Shown here in pieces: positions 1 through 8,467 of a stretch of 64,000 bases of DNA (its first letter is position 1; each line of letters opens with the position of its first letter). Origin of the DNA: CAISIP01 sp038326025 (GTDB taxonomy: Bacteria > Pseudomonadota > Gammaproteobacteria > Burkholderiales > Burkholderiaceae_C). The notes beneath the pieces were generated by a model that did no database searches, was not told where the DNA came from, and saw only the letters and a program-made list of their open reading frames with translations. A program made the translations under genes and the position numbers. The DNA is taken from NCBI GenBank assembly GCA_038326025.1, contig JBBQJP010000021.1:9310-73309 (forward strand). The letters are read 5' to 3'.

Positions 1-165
1 CGAGCCAATATCGAAACCGGTCCAGTAGCGCGGCCACGGTGCGACCAAAAAGACCCAGGGGCTGACACCCTGGTCGCGCCAATCGGAAAACGGGTACAGG
101 CTGGCGTAGACGATCAGACCGACATAACTCAGCGCAAGGGGCCAGGCAGCGGTTTTTTGAATCAA
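1..165 (-). CDS. VanZ-like family membrane protein, N-terminal part (runs off the window)
   Basis: Reading leftward from a TTG at 163-165, the open frame reaches base 1 without a stop. It encodes about 55 residues with a first hydrophobic segment (AWPLALSYVGLIVYASLYPF) and then a Ser-Asp-Trp-Arg stretch followed by another hydrophobic stretch, the usual opening of VanZ-like proteins in Burkholderiales. No ATG is available in frame; a GTG at 223-225 is also open but would place the start inside a perfect hairpin, so TTG is preferred. Function is unknown beyond being an integral membrane protein; VanZ relatives are linked to teicoplanin resistance in Gram-positives, which should not be inferred here. 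The gene follows the HemJ-type gene on the same strand. Confidence 0.6.
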   Translation of the reverse strand, partial: MIQKTAAWPLALSYVGLIVYASLYPFSDWRDQGVSPWVFLVAPWPRYWTGFDIGS

Positions 166-186
166 AACGGTCTCAAAGTGTTGGAG

Positions 187-221
187 CCAGAGCAAAAATT
201 GCTACGCAATTTTTGCTCTGG
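187..221. repeat. Perfect 16-bp inverted repeat with 3-base loop
   Basis: CCAGAGCAAAAATTGC, then TAC, then its exact reverse complement. It lies just after the stop codon of the HemJ-type gene and before the VanZ-like gene, both leftward. It has no T-run right after the stem, so it may be a Rho-independent-like mRNA 3' end, a processing site or a dispersed palindromic repeat. No second copy was noticed in the window. Confidence 0.7.
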
Positions 222-232
222 CACTCAAGGTC

Positions 233-673
233 TCAAAAAGGCTTGACCACCACCAGAATCACCGCCGCCAGCAGCAATAGCACTGGAATTTCATTGAACC
301 AGCGAAACCACACATGCCCGTGGTGCTCTGTGCCGGCCTTGAAGCGGCGCAGACGGTGGCCACAGACCTCCTGGTAGACGACGGCCAACGCGACGACGCA
401 CAACTTGGCGTACAACCATCCGCTGCCCGGCCCCTGGCCGAAGCCCGGCACACCCCACAACATGACCAGAAGCCAGATGCCCAGCAGCACCGCAGGCCAG
501 GACAACATCGACGTGAACCGATACAACTTGGTCGCCATCAGCAGCAGGCGCTCCCGTTCTGCCGTGGACTTCCGATCCACCATCGCCAGGTTCACAAATA
601 TGCGCGGCAGATAGAACAAACCCGCGAACCAGCTCGCTACAAATACGATATGGAATGATTTGACCCAGAGCAT
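233..673 (-). CDS. hemJ: HemJ/CopD-family membrane protein (UPF0093), probable protoporphyrinogen IX oxidase
   Basis: A 146-residue protein of the HemJ size class with four predicted membrane segments. The N-terminus MLWVKSFHIVFVASWFAGLF carries the family's conserved early His (residue 8), and LPRIFVNLAM follows. A second His-containing region (YQEVCGHRLRRF) lies near residue 103. HemJ is known to oxidise protoporphyrinogen IX to protoporphyrin IX in bacteria lacking HemY or HemG. The neighbour hemB starts divergently about 320 bp away, supporting a heme-biosynthesis role. Some family members are annotated CopD-like, so the enzymatic role is an inference from family and context. Confidence 0.8.
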   Translation of the reverse strand: MLWVKSFHIVFVASWFAGLFYLPRIFVNLAMVDRKSTAERERLLLMATKLYRFTSMLSWPAVLLGIWLLVMLWGVPGFGQGPGSGWLYAKLCVVALAVVYQEVCGHRLRRFKAGTEHHGHVWFRWFNEIPVLLLLAAVILVVVKPF

Positions 674-734
674 GGGGCCAGTTTAGGGCATGGGTCGGCG
701 TCGCCATCACCGAGGGAAAAGCCGCCACGCGGGG

Positions 735-838
735 CAAAAAAACCCCCCAGCCTTGCGGGCTGGGGGGTTCAAGCCTTTTTTGCTGTCACACATCAAGGCC
801 CCGCTCAGGGAGGAAAAGCGGGGAGCAGCGAACTGCCC
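735..838 (-). ncRNA. Candidate small RNA with an anti-Shine-Dalgarno (CCUCCC) hairpin loop
   Basis: On the minus strand a well-spaced promoter is followed by about 104 nt ending in a strong terminator, with no ORF. The transcript would hold a first hairpin (stem 799-805/817-823, CCCCGCU/AGCGGGG) whose 11-nt loop reads UUUCCUCCCUG, complementary to ribosome-binding sites. Next come a short linker and the terminator hairpin at 741-769. CCUCC-loop sRNAs (the CcsR/cuckoo type) are described in alpha- and beta-proteobacteria; membership is inferred by architecture only. It sits between hemJ and hemB, and could alternatively be a long leader ending before hemJ. Confidence 0.5.
736..769 (-). terminator. 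Rho-independent terminator
   Basis: A 12-bp stem (741-752 with 758-769, AACCCCCCAGCC/GGCTGGGGGGTT) with a 5-nt loop is followed on the minus strand by seven T residues (bases 742-736). The T-run is only on the leftward strand, so it ends leftward transcription, upstream of the hemJ-type gene. Confidence 0.8.
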
Positions 839-844
839 AAACAG

Positions 845-873
845 AACCTAGCAAAGAAGACGCCAGCTTTCAA
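845..873 (-). promoter_or_regulatory. Sigma70-type promoter for the candidate small RNA
   Basis: On the minus strand TTGAAA (868-873) and TAGGTT (845-850) are separated by exactly 17 bp, giving a predicted start near 837-839. No coding sequence follows before the terminator at 736-769, which is why a small RNA is proposed. Confidence 0.5.
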
Positions 874-994
874 TAGTGATGTTACAAGTGTGTCGTTCTT
901 GCGACAGATGTTGTCTTGGTAGGATCGTTCCTGTTCACCTTGTTGTCGCCAACGGAACCAACTTGCGCCCGGTTATTGAGGCACAATTTTTACC

Positions 995-2011
995 ATGACA
1001 CTTTTTGCCCCCTACCCCCAAGGCCGGCCCCGCCGGTTGCGCCACGACAGCTTCACTCGTAACCTGGTGCGCGAACATGTGCTCACGCCGCACGATCTGA
1101 TCTACCCGGTGTTCGTGGTTGACGGCCATCAGCAACGCCAGGCGGTCGCCTCCATGCCAGGCGTGGAGCGCCTCAGCCTGGACCTGCTGCTGCCGGTGGC
1201 CGAGCAATGCGTCAACCTGGGCATACCCGTCATGGCCTTGTTTCCGGTCATCGATGCGTCGCTCAAGACGCCTGACGGCCAGGAGGCGACCAATCCAGAG
1301 GGCCTGGTGCCACGAGTGGTACGCGCCGTCAAGCAGGAATTTCCCACCCTGGGCGTGATGACCGACGTCGCGCTCGACCCCTATACCAGCCACGGCCAGG
1401 ATGGACTGATCGACCCGGACCCGGCCGTCGACGGCTATATCCTCAATGACGAAACCGTCGACATACTGGTGCGACAGGCTCTGACCCAGGCACAATCCGG
1501 CGTCGACATCGTCGCGCCCAGCGACATGATGGACGGGCGCATCGGCGCCATTCGCACGGCGCTCGAGGCCCATCACCTGGTGCATACCCGCATCATGTCC
1601 TATAGCGCCAAGTACGCCAGCGCGTTTTACGGCCCGTTTCGTGATGCGGTTGGCTCTGCCGCGAGCCTGGGCAAGAGCAACAAGAAGGTCTACCAGATGG
1701 ACCCGGGCAACAGCGACGAGGCCTTGCGCGAAGTGGCGATGGACATCCAGGAAGGCGCCGACATGGTGATGGTCAAGCCGGGCATGCCGTATCTGGACGT
1801 GGTGCGTCGCGTCAAGGACACGTTCCGCGTGCCCACCTTCGCCTACCAGGTCAGTGGAGAGTACGCGATGCTCAAGGCTGCAGCCCAGAACGGCTGGCTC
1901 GATCACGATGCCGTGATGATGGAAAGCCTGCTGGCGTTCAAACGCGCCGGGGCCGATGGCGTGTTGACATACTTTGCGCTGGATGCCGCGCGGCTGTTGC
2001 AAAACCGATGA
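995..2011 (+). CDS. hemB: Delta-aminolevulinic acid dehydratase (porphobilinogen synthase)
   Basis: A 338-residue protein, the normal HemB length. It condenses two 5-aminolevulinate molecules to porphobilinogen, the second committed step of heme, siroheme and cobalamin synthesis, in the cytoplasm. Both Schiff-base lysine regions are visible: SYSAKYASAFYGPF near residue 200 and MVMVKPGMPYLD near 255. The N-terminus (RRLRHDSFTRNLVRE) is typical of proteobacterial HemB. The ATG at 995 is the first start of the frame and matches the usual family start. It is divergent from the HemJ-type gene, with the candidate small RNA between them, and convergent with the glycine-zipper gene downstream. Confidence 0.95.
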   Translation: MTLFAPYPQGRPRRLRHDSFTRNLVREHVLTPHDLIYPVFVVDGHQQRQAVASMPGVERLSLDLLLPVAEQCVNLGIPVMALFPVIDASLKTPDGQEATNPEGLVPRVVRAVKQEFPTLGVMTDVALDPYTSHGQDGLIDPDPAVDGYILNDETVDILVRQALTQAQSGVDIVAPSDMMDGRIGAIRTALEAHHLVHTRIMSYSAKYASAFYGPFRDAVGSAASLGKSNKKVYQMDPGNSDEALREVAMDIQEGADMVMVKPGMPYLDVVRRVKDTFRVPTFAYQVSGEYAMLKAAAQNGWLDHDAVMMESLLAFKRAGADGVLTYFALDAARLLQNR

Positions 2012-2101
2012 TTGGGTCGCGTCGCGACAAGGATCCTGTAACAACAGGTGGCAGTTCCGCCTGAGCGCAGAGCGACCGGCATCCAGCCGGCCGCAAACCG
2101 C

Positions 2102-3172
2102 TCAAGGCCGGGTCTGCAATACGTCGCCGACGAACTGCACCTTGGTGCCAACAGCGACGCCCGGGTCGTTGTCGTAACTCACCGTGCGGCTGCTGCCGTT
2201 GTCGAGCCGCACGACGACATCGAAACGGTTGCCGGACTTCACGTTTTTCTCGATCTCGCGCCCCGCCACGGCGCCGCCGACCGCGCCCAGGACGGTGGCA
2301 GCGGACTTGCCGTCACCCTTGCCCACCTGGTTGCCCAGCGCCGCGCCAGCGACACCACCGGCGATAGCGCCGATGTAATTGGTCTTACCCTTGACCTTGA
2401 CCTTGTTGACCGACGCAACCACGCCACAAGTTTCACAGGCTGGCACCGCCACCGCTGCCACAGGGGTTGGTGCCGTGGGTGCGCTGGCGCCAGGCGCCAG
2501 ATTCTTTGCCACCCGAACGGTCTTGTCGGCCAATGTCAGCGTCACCACCGCAGGGGTCGTGGCGGAGAACTGGTCACGCGTCTTGACCGTGTAGCGCCCG
2601 CTATAACGGCCACTGCTTTCTTCCGCCAACGCAAAACTGGAGGCACCGGCATCGAGTGTTACCACCATGCTGCCACCGGGCGTTGCATTGACGATGAAGC
2701 TGAGCTCATGGCCGCCGGTAAATCCGCCGGTATTACGTGTCTCGATGCGGCTGATCTGCGGCGCCGGGGGCGTTGCTGCCGCCAACAACTTGCCATGCTC
2801 TGCATCCGTCAACAGATGCTGGCCGAGTTGCGTTGATACCTGTTGCGAGCCGACTTTCAAGGTGGCCTTGACCTTGGCGTCGAACGGGATCTTGTCGCGA
2901 ATGCTGATCGTATAGGCGCCGGCGTAGCTGCCCTGGCTGATCTCGGACAGCCCTAGCTGGGCGGACAGCCCATCAATATCGAGCACCAATTGACCACCCG
3001 CGGTTCCGGCCGCCCGGAAGATCAGCTCGGTACCCGGCGAGAGTCTGGGCACCTGCTCCACCGACAGGCTGCGGATCACCGGCACAACGGTCTGCGCCAA
3101 GGCTCCCGCCGCGGGCAAGAAGCCGGCAAGAAGAACGATCCAGAAGGTTCCGGAAAAACGTCGAAGATTCAT
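2102..3172 (-). CDS. Exported protein with C-terminal glycine-zipper (2TM, SlyB-like) domain
   Basis: A 356-residue protein with a signal peptide (WIVLLAGFLPAAGALAQ). Two similar beta-rich regions follow (about 35-130 and 140-235), each containing a GxYxGxYTI/V motif (GSYAGAYTI, GRYSGRYTV), so it seems to be an internal duplication. Near residue 265 begins a glycine zipper (GAIAGGVAGAALGNQVGKG then GAVGGAVAGREIEK), as in SlyB/PcP-type outer-membrane lipoproteins, followed by a small beta domain (VVVRLDNGSSRTVSYDNDPG). There is no lipobox Cys at the cleavage site, so a soluble or membrane-associated periplasmic protein is more likely than a lipoprotein. The function is unknown; an envelope role is inferred. 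Confidence 0.75.
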   Translation of the reverse strand: MNLRRFSGTFWIVLLAGFLPAAGALAQTVVPVIRSLSVEQVPRLSPGTELIFRAAGTAGGQLVLDIDGLSAQLGLSEISQGSYAGAYTISIRDKIPFDAKVKATLKVGSQQVSTQLGQHLLTDAEHGKLLAAATPPAPQISRIETRNTGGFTGGHELSFIVNATPGGSMVVTLDAGASSFALAEESSGRYSGRYTVKTRDQFSATTPAVVTLTLADKTVRVAKNLAPGASAPTAPTPVAAVAVPACETCGVVASVNKVKVKGKTNYIGAIAGGVAGAALGNQVGKGDGKSAATVLGAVGGAVAGREIEKNVKSGNRFDVVVRLDNGSSRTVSYDNDPGVAVGTKVQFVGDVLQTRP

Positions 3173-3358
3173 GTGTGTACCCCCTGTCAGACAACACCGT
3201 CTGCCAGAATATTATCGCGCCCGGCATGCGCGCAACGGTATCCGTCGCGCGGCCCGGCCAATGCCGCGGCCAGGGTCTGCGCAGTGAAGCAAGGCAGAAT
3301 TGCATTCGGCGCGTGTCCGGATGTCGGCACGCCCATTGCAAATAGGGTGGGAGACGGC

Positions 3359-4459
3359 ATGCGCATTTTTCAGATCGGTCCAACAGGGATTCAGGAGTCC
3401 GATCAATGGCCTGCGCAGATTGCCGGCAATAACACCCTGTGGATATCCTGCAGCCGGGCCGAATTCGAGCTTGAACACCTGTCGATACAAGCCCGGCTGC
3501 TGGCCCTGTGCGGTGTCCAACTGGTTGACCTGCATGTCAGCGACCTGCTCAACGCACAATTGCCCTCACGCTACGACTACACCGCGCAATACGACCTGCT
3601 GGTGTTCCGGCGCTTGACGACGGCCGGTGAAGGCGTAAAGGCAAACGGCGACGCAACCCTCCCGGCGCGCCGCTCCGGCCCGCCGATCCTGCGTCGCATC
3701 GACACCAGCCCGGTGGGATTCGCCCTCTTCGACAACCTGCTGCTCAGCGTGCATCCGGACGACTGCGCAGTACGCGACGCGTATGCCGCGCGTCTGCTGG
3801 CCAACGCCACCGACACCTTGCGCGACAACGGCTCGCGCCTTCCCACCAGCGCCGCCGACCTGATGCTGCGCCTCGTGAGCCAGATCGTCGACCGCTACCT
3901 CGACATGCGACGGGAGCTGACGCGTCAGCTCGACCACTGGCAGGCAGAGTTGCTGGCGCCGAACGCGCGCTTCACCAACTGGAGTGCCTTGCTCGACGCG
4001 CGCCTGGCCTTGCATGCGCTGGACGATGTGGCCGAGGATCAGCGCACCGCGATTCAGGACTGGACGGCTGCGCTGGAAACCTGGCAACCTGCCAGCGACA
4101 GCGCAGCCCAGCGTGAACTCGAACTGCTCAAGGTGCGCAGCCGCGACCTGCTCGAACACATCGAGCGCGTGGTGCGCCATGTGCGCCGCCTCGAGCAGAA
4201 CGCCGAGACCACGGTGCAGATGCATTTCAGTGCGCAGGGTCACCGCACCAACGAGATCATGCGCACGCTGACCGTGCTCACCGCGGTGTTTCTGCCGCTG
4301 AACCTGATTACCGGCTTCTTCGGCATGAACTTCGATTTTTTGCCGCTGGTGCATCGCCAGGCCGGCATCTGGTGGGCCGTAGGCATCATGTCGCTGATGG
4401 CCGCCGGACTGGTGATCGTGTTCTGGCGCAAACGTTACCTGGCGCGCACCGCGCGCTGA
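3359..4459 (+). CDS. CorA-family divalent metal cation transporter
   Basis: A 366-residue CorA-like protein: a long cytoplasmic alpha/beta N-terminal domain, a long helical region (about 200-300), then two C-terminal membrane helices. The signature GMN follows the first helix (TGFFGMNFD, near residue 322). The family forms pentameric Mg2+ (or Co2+/Ni2+/Zn2+) channels in the inner membrane. The frame stays open upstream to 2990, but that part is low-complexity translation of the neighbouring gene's opposite strand; the ATG at 3359 (MRIFQIG) gives the family length. A linker at about residues 95-115 is unusually Ala/Arg rich. It may be a ZntB-like efflux relative; the substrate cannot be told from sequence. 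Confidence 0.85.
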   Translation: MRIFQIGPTGIQESDQWPAQIAGNNTLWISCSRAEFELEHLSIQARLLALCGVQLVDLHVSDLLNAQLPSRYDYTAQYDLLVFRRLTTAGEGVKANGDATLPARRSGPPILRRIDTSPVGFALFDNLLLSVHPDDCAVRDAYAARLLANATDTLRDNGSRLPTSAADLMLRLVSQIVDRYLDMRRELTRQLDHWQAELLAPNARFTNWSALLDARLALHALDDVAEDQRTAIQDWTAALETWQPASDSAAQRELELLKVRSRDLLEHIERVVRHVRRLEQNAETTVQMHFSAQGHRTNEIMRTLTVLTAVFLPLNLITGFFGMNFDFLPLVHRQAGIWWAVGIMSLMAAGLVIVFWRKRYLARTAR

Positions 4460-4487
4460 GCACCCGTTTCAGGTGCGCGGCGCCGTG

Positions 4488-5138
4488 TCAGATGTCGGTC
4501 AGCAGCAACCGCTCAGTGGCGAACACCCGTTGCACCGCGGGCCGCTCCAGCACGCGTCTCATATGCGGGCCCAGATGGTGCCGTTCGCGTGCCGGCGCGG
4601 CGGAAAAATTGCGCGTCCAGCGACACAACATCAGGCAATAAGCGTCAATGATGGCGTAGTCGCTGCCCAGCAACCACGGTCCACCGTGGCGGGCCAGTTC
4701 TGCGTCGAGCTGATCGAGCAACACACCTACCCGTTCCTGTGCATGGGCCTTGAGTTCGGCTGCGCCATCGACGTTGCCCGGGTTCATCCAGCGTTCGGGA
4801 TAGAAATAGGTCAGCAGGGCGCTTTGCAAGGTGTTGGTCTGCCAGATCAGCCACTTGCAGGCATGCGCCCGCTGCGCGGTGCCCAGCGCCGGCATCAGTC
4901 CGGCCGATGGCGCGGTGTCACTCAGGTGCAGGCAGATCGCCGCCGACTCGTACAACACCAGATCGCCGTCGACAAATACCGGAATCAGCCCATTCGGGTT
5001 GAGCTTGAGGTACTGCGGCGATTTGTGCGCACTACCTGCTCGATCCACCAGCACCAGTTCGAACGGCTGGCCGATCTCTTCGAGAGCGATATGAACCGCC
5101 ATGCTGGCGTTCCCCGGAAAATAATGCAGCTGACGCAT
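4488..5138 (-). CDS. Glutathione S-transferase family protein
   Basis: A 216-residue protein with an N-terminal thioredoxin-like GST fold (LHYFPGNASMAVHIALEE; Ser12 is in the position of the catalytic Ser/Tyr/Cys). The cis-Pro motif is GLIPVF and the glutathione gamma-Glu binding motif is YESAAICLHL (Glu-Ser). A helical C-terminal domain with LIWQTNTLQ follows. It conjugates or reduces electrophiles with glutathione in the cytoplasm; the specific substrate is unknown. It converges with the CorA-type gene and precedes the amidohydrolase on the same strand, separated by about 110 bp. Confidence 0.88.
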   Translation of the reverse strand: MRQLHYFPGNASMAVHIALEEIGQPFELVLVDRAGSAHKSPQYLKLNPNGLIPVFVDGDLVLYESAAICLHLSDTAPSAGLMPALGTAQRAHACKWLIWQTNTLQSALLTYFYPERWMNPGNVDGAAELKAHAQERVGVLLDQLDAELARHGGPWLLGSDYAIIDAYCLMLCRWTRNFSAAPARERHHLGPHMRRVLERPAVQRVFATERLLLTDI

Positions 5139-5247
5139 GAAAGAGGCTCCTCAAGGACACACGGCCGTGGCGCCGGACAATACAACCACCGATTCACAAC
5201 AACAGCAGGCACCGTGAACCGGTATTCGTACCGCCGCCCCGCCCGGA

Positions 5248-6198
5248 TCAGGGCAAACCGAAAATCGCGGCGGCATTACCCCACGCAATGCCACGCGCCA
5301 CGTCGGGCGGCAAACCGCCAAGCCAGGTCCGGTAGCCCTGCATCAGATCGTCATAACTGCTCCAGCGCTGGTTGACCCAGGTGTCAGAGCCGATCAGGAA
5401 ACGCTGCGGGTACTTCAGCATCAGGGCACGCCATTCGGCGCACAACTGACCCTGGCCACAGGTCAGACCGGGACGGTAGGACAACTCCCCCATCAACTGC
5501 GGATAACGCTGCATCAACGCGTCGACCCGCTCCGGCGGCGGCCCGCCAATGCCGGTATGGGCCCAGATCAGGCGCAGATTGCGCCCGCCGTCGGACGCAT
5601 GCGCCATCAGCAGGTCGATCGCCACATCGTCGACATGGGCCAGCACCACCAGCTTGTTCTGGTCGGCAAAGCGCATCAGCTTGGCTGCCACCGGTCCGTT
5701 TGCGTTGGCGCTGTCATACAAATGGAATTCGCCAATGCCCCGGTAAGGCCCGCTGGCCGTGCCACGTGCCATTTCCGTCTGCACCATGGTGTAGATGCTC
5801 TCGTCGCGGAACCAGTTGTCGTAGTCTGCCCGGTCGCGATAAAGCCGGATGAACGGAACCACCGTCAGCTCGGCCGCCGCGCGCTGCAGCGTCTCGCCTG
5901 ACGCACCACTGCGCAGCGCCGCCAGCGTACGCGAGCCGTCGTTCGGCCGCGAATTGGCCAGCACGGCCTTGACACCGTTGCGCGCAAACCGCGCCAGCAC
6001 ATCGGCCGGCGGATGCGGACCGGTGCTGCCGTTCCAGGCCTCGACGTTGTAGTGCATGTGGGCGTCGAACAGCGGACCCGCATAAGCCTGCGCCGACGCT
6101 GCGATCGGCATGCAGGCGGCGGCCGTCCCGAGGGTCAGCCTGATCAAGCCCGCGCGCAGCGGCTGCGTCCACAAGCGCAATGTTGTTCTCATGGTCAT
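5248..6198 (-). CDS. Exported amidohydrolase / metal-dependent hydrolase of TIM-barrel fold
   Basis: About 316 residues. An N-terminal hydrophobic segment (LTLGTAAACMPIAASAQAYA) suggests export. The metal-binding HxH motif is FDAHMHYN. Later barrel motifs include VVLAHVDD, LIWAHTGIGG and a final GSDTWVNQRW, giving the HxH...H...H...D series expected of amidohydrolase-2 (ACMSD-like) enzymes. The start is taken at 6198 (MTMRTT) because longer frames run into the dienelactone hydrolase gene; ATG at 6192 is possible. It lies 10 bp after that gene and is probably co-transcribed. The substrate is unknown; lactone or aromatic-acid turnover is a guess from neighbours. Confidence 0.78.
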   Translation of the reverse strand: MTMRTTLRLWTQPLRAGLIRLTLGTAAACMPIAASAQAYAGPLFDAHMHYNVEAWNGSTGPHPPADVLARFARNGVKAVLANSRPNDGSRTLAALRSGASGETLQRAAAELTVVPFIRLYRDRADYDNWFRDESIYTMVQTEMARGTASGPYRGIGEFHLYDSANANGPVAAKLMRFADQNKLVVLAHVDDVAIDLLMAHASDGGRNLRLIWAHTGIGGPPPERVDALMQRYPQLMGELSYRPGLTCGQGQLCAEWRALMLKYPQRFLIGSDTWVNQRWSSYDDLMQGYRTWLGGLPPDVARGIAWGNAAAIFGLP

Positions 6199-6208
6199 GT
6201 AATCGCCG

Positions 6209-6898
6209 TCAAGCCAGGTGCCGCGCCAGGAAACCCAGCGTGCGCTCGCGCGCCAAAGCGGCAGAGGCCGCGTCAAAGGCGCCGCGCTGATCGCAATTGA
6301 AACCATGTTGTGCGTCATAGGTGTGAATCTCTACGTCTGGCTGCGCCTGCGCAAATACCTTCACCCCGTCCATCGGGATGGCATGGTCCTGTTCGCCGAA
6401 GTGGCACATGACAGGGCACAGGCTCTCGCGCTGCGCCTCGGCCGGCGCCGTCATGCCGCCGCCATAGTAGGCGATCGCCGCACTAAGGCCCGGCAAGGTG
6501 CAGGCACTGCGCCAGACCAGCAGGCCGCCCCAGCAATAACCGACCACGGCCACCTTGCCGCCGCCCTCACCGGCGGCGAATGCGATCGCCGCTGCGATGT
6601 CGGCCATCACGCCTGGCGCGGGCAAGGCCTCGGCTGCGGCCTTCAGCTCGCGGCCTTGTGCAACATCTTTCGCGGTGTATCCCAGCTCCACGTCCGGCGA
6701 CACACGGTGAAAGGCGTGCGGCGCTATCGCCAGATAACCCTGCTCGGCGAATCCGTCGGCCACGCTGCGGATATGGCTGTTGACGCCAAAAATTTCCTGC
6801 AATACGACCACGGCACCCCGCACCTTGCCTGCGGGTCGCGCGACGTAGGCCGGGCAAGTGGACCCGTCCTGCACCTTGAGTTGAACCGTCTGCGACAT
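6209..6898 (-). CDS. Dienelactone hydrolase family protein
   Basis: A 229-residue alpha/beta hydrolase with the dienelactone hydrolase Cys-Asp-His triad: nucleophile in VVGYCWGG, acid in FGEQDHAIP, and His in DAQHGFNCD. The family opens lactones such as 4-carboxymethylenebut-2-en-4-olide in chlorocatechol degradation, but many members act on other small esters. The ATG at 6898 (MSQTVQLKVQDG) fits the family start. It sits between an HCCA isomerase-like gene and an exported amidohydrolase on the same strand, a plausible small catabolic operon (7550 to 5248). Confidence 0.87.
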   Translation of the reverse strand: MSQTVQLKVQDGSTCPAYVARPAGKVRGAVVVLQEIFGVNSHIRSVADGFAEQGYLAIAPHAFHRVSPDVELGYTAKDVAQGRELKAAAEALPAPGVMADIAAAIAFAAGEGGGKVAVVGYCWGGLLVWRSACTLPGLSAAIAYYGGGMTAPAEAQRESLCPVMCHFGEQDHAIPMDGVKVFAQAQPDVEIHTYDAQHGFNCDQRGAFDAASAALARERTLGFLARHLA

Positions 6899-6947
6899 CG
6901 CATCCTCCCTGTCTTGTATTGAGCGGCCACCACGGGGCGCCGGCATG

Positions 6948-7550
6948 TCAGTCGCGAGCGAGTCGACGCTGCAAGAAGTCGAGCCGGTCCTGGCCCCAGA
7001 AGATTTCGCCGTCAACACAATAACTCGGCGCGCCGAACACGCCGCCATCGATCGCCGACTGGGTGTATTCGTCATACCGTGCCTGCGCCGCCGGTTCGCG
7101 CGACTGGGCCAGGCGCTTGGCCGCGAGTCCGTTTTCCTGCAGCAAAGTCGCCAGCACCGTGGTGTCGGCGATGTCACGCTGTTCGGCCCAAACCGCAGAC
7201 ATTACGGCGCCGGTCAGACGCAACGCCGCCGCAGCGCCATCGGCCAGGTCCACCGCGATGATCAGTCGGGATGCATCGTCACCCGACACCGGGAAGTACT
7301 TGGGCTGCACATGCATGGGCAAGCCAAGATGATCAGCAAAGCGGCGCAACTCCAGCAGCCTGTAGGCCTGGCGCTGCGGCGCGCGTTTACCCAGTGGCAG
7401 GCCACCGGACACGGCAAACACCTTGCCAAAATCTGCCGGCCGCACACGCACCGCACAACCCGTCTGCGCGGCAATGGCGGCAAAACGCGCGTGGCCCAGA
7501 TAGGCCCACGGGCTTGGCGCCGAAAAGTAGTAATCAATTTCGGTCTTCAA
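6948..7550 (-). CDS. 2-hydroxychromene-2-carboxylate isomerase-like (DsbA-fold, kappa-GST-type) protein
   Basis: About 200 residues. The start is set at a TTG (7548-7550) because GGAGGT lies 5 bases upstream and the protein then begins LKTEIDYYFSAPSPWAYLG, the normal family N-terminus. Ser residues in SAPSPW occupy the nucleophile region of HCCA isomerases. The DsbA-type cis-Pro motif VFGAPSYCVDGEIFWGQDRL closes the protein. The family isomerises hydroxychromene carboxylates with glutathione in naphthalene-type catabolism, though many members have unknown substrates. It is first of the leftward group with the dienelactone hydrolase and amidohydrolase. Confidence 0.82.
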   Translation of the reverse strand: MKTEIDYYFSAPSPWAYLGHARFAAIAAQTGCAVRVRPADFGKVFAVSGGLPLGKRAPQRQAYRLLELRRFADHLGLPMHVQPKYFPVSGDDASRLIIAVDLADGAAAALRLTGAVMSAVWAEQRDIADTTVLATLLQENGLAAKRLAQSREPAAQARYDEYTQSAIDGGVFGAPSYCVDGEIFWGQDRLDFLQRRLARD

Positions 7551-7714
7551 TCTGCACCTCCAGGGAGTTATTGCCGCTGCCGCGGACCACAAGGTCTTCG
7601 ATGCCGCAGGCTCGTGCCGGCACCGGAATCCGGCTTGCAGCATACAACGCGCCAGCTGCTCGTGTATCGTGCGTACAGGAATAACCCATATCAGGAACCC
7701 GTCAGGAACACGTT

Positions 7715-8461
7715 ATGAAACCCGTCGTTTTGATCACCGGTGGCTCGCGCGGCATCGGCGCCGCAACCGCGTTGCGCGCCGCACAACAAGGATTTGCGGT
7801 CGCCGTCAACTACGCCCGTGACGCCAAGGCCGCCAACGCGGTTGTGCAGCAAATCGTCAGCGCCGGTGGCACCGCTGTCGCAGTACAGGCCGATGTGGCC
7901 GACGAGGCCCAGGTGCTGGCGATGTACCAGGCGATCGACGCGCAACTGGGACCGGTCTCAGCGCTGGTCAACAACGCCGGGGTGGTGGATATCGCGGCGC
8001 GCGTCGACGAGATGAGCGTGCAACGCATCCGGCGCATGTTCGACATCAATGTGCTGGGCACCTTCATCTGTACGCGCGAAGCCTTGCAGCGCATGAGCAC
8101 GCGCCATGGCGGCAAGGGTGGCAGCATCGTCAACGTATCCAGCGTCGCCGCACGGCTAGGCGGCCCGGGCCAGTACGTGGACTACGGCGCGTCCAAGGGC
8201 GCGATCGACACCTTTACTGTCGGACTGGCCAAGGAGGTGGCGACCGAAGGCGTACGGGTCAACGCCGTGCGCCCCGGCATCATCGAGACCGACATTCACG
8301 CCTCGGGCGGACAACCCGACCGGGCGCAACAGATGGCGCCGCTGGTGCCGATGCAACGCGCGGGCAGCGCCGATGAAGTCGCCAACACCATCGTCTGGCT
8401 GCTCGGCCCCGATGCCAGTTACGTCACCGGGGCAAACATCGACGTCGCCGGCGGACGCTGA
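7715..8461 (+). CDS. Short-chain dehydrogenase/reductase (SDR) family oxidoreductase
   Basis: A 248-residue classical SDR: NAD(P) motif TGGSRGIG at the N-terminus, NNAG motif (ALVNNAGVVD), catalytic Ser region (SIVNVSSVAARLGGPG) and YGASKGA (Tyr-x-x-x-Lys), ending with YVTGANIDVAGGR. Such enzymes reduce or oxidise carbonyl and hydroxyl groups with NAD(P)H. The residues after the second strand (NYARD) suggest NADP preference, as an inference. It stands alone on the + strand, divergent from the HCCA isomerase-like gene. Confidence 0.92.
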   Translation: MKPVVLITGGSRGIGAATALRAAQQGFAVAVNYARDAKAANAVVQQIVSAGGTAVAVQADVADEAQVLAMYQAIDAQLGPVSALVNNAGVVDIAARVDEMSVQRIRRMFDINVLGTFICTREALQRMSTRHGGKGGSIVNVSSVAARLGGPGQYVDYGASKGAIDTFTVGLAKEVATEGVRVNAVRPGIIETDIHASGGQPDRAQQMAPLVPMQRAGSADEVANTIVWLLGPDASYVTGANIDVAGGR

Positions 8462-8467
8462 GGCCGT

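Noticed and set aside
2990..3358. N-terminal extension of the CorA-type gene to 2990
   Set aside because: The extra 123 residues shadow the opposite-strand gene and an intergenic region and match no CorA domain.
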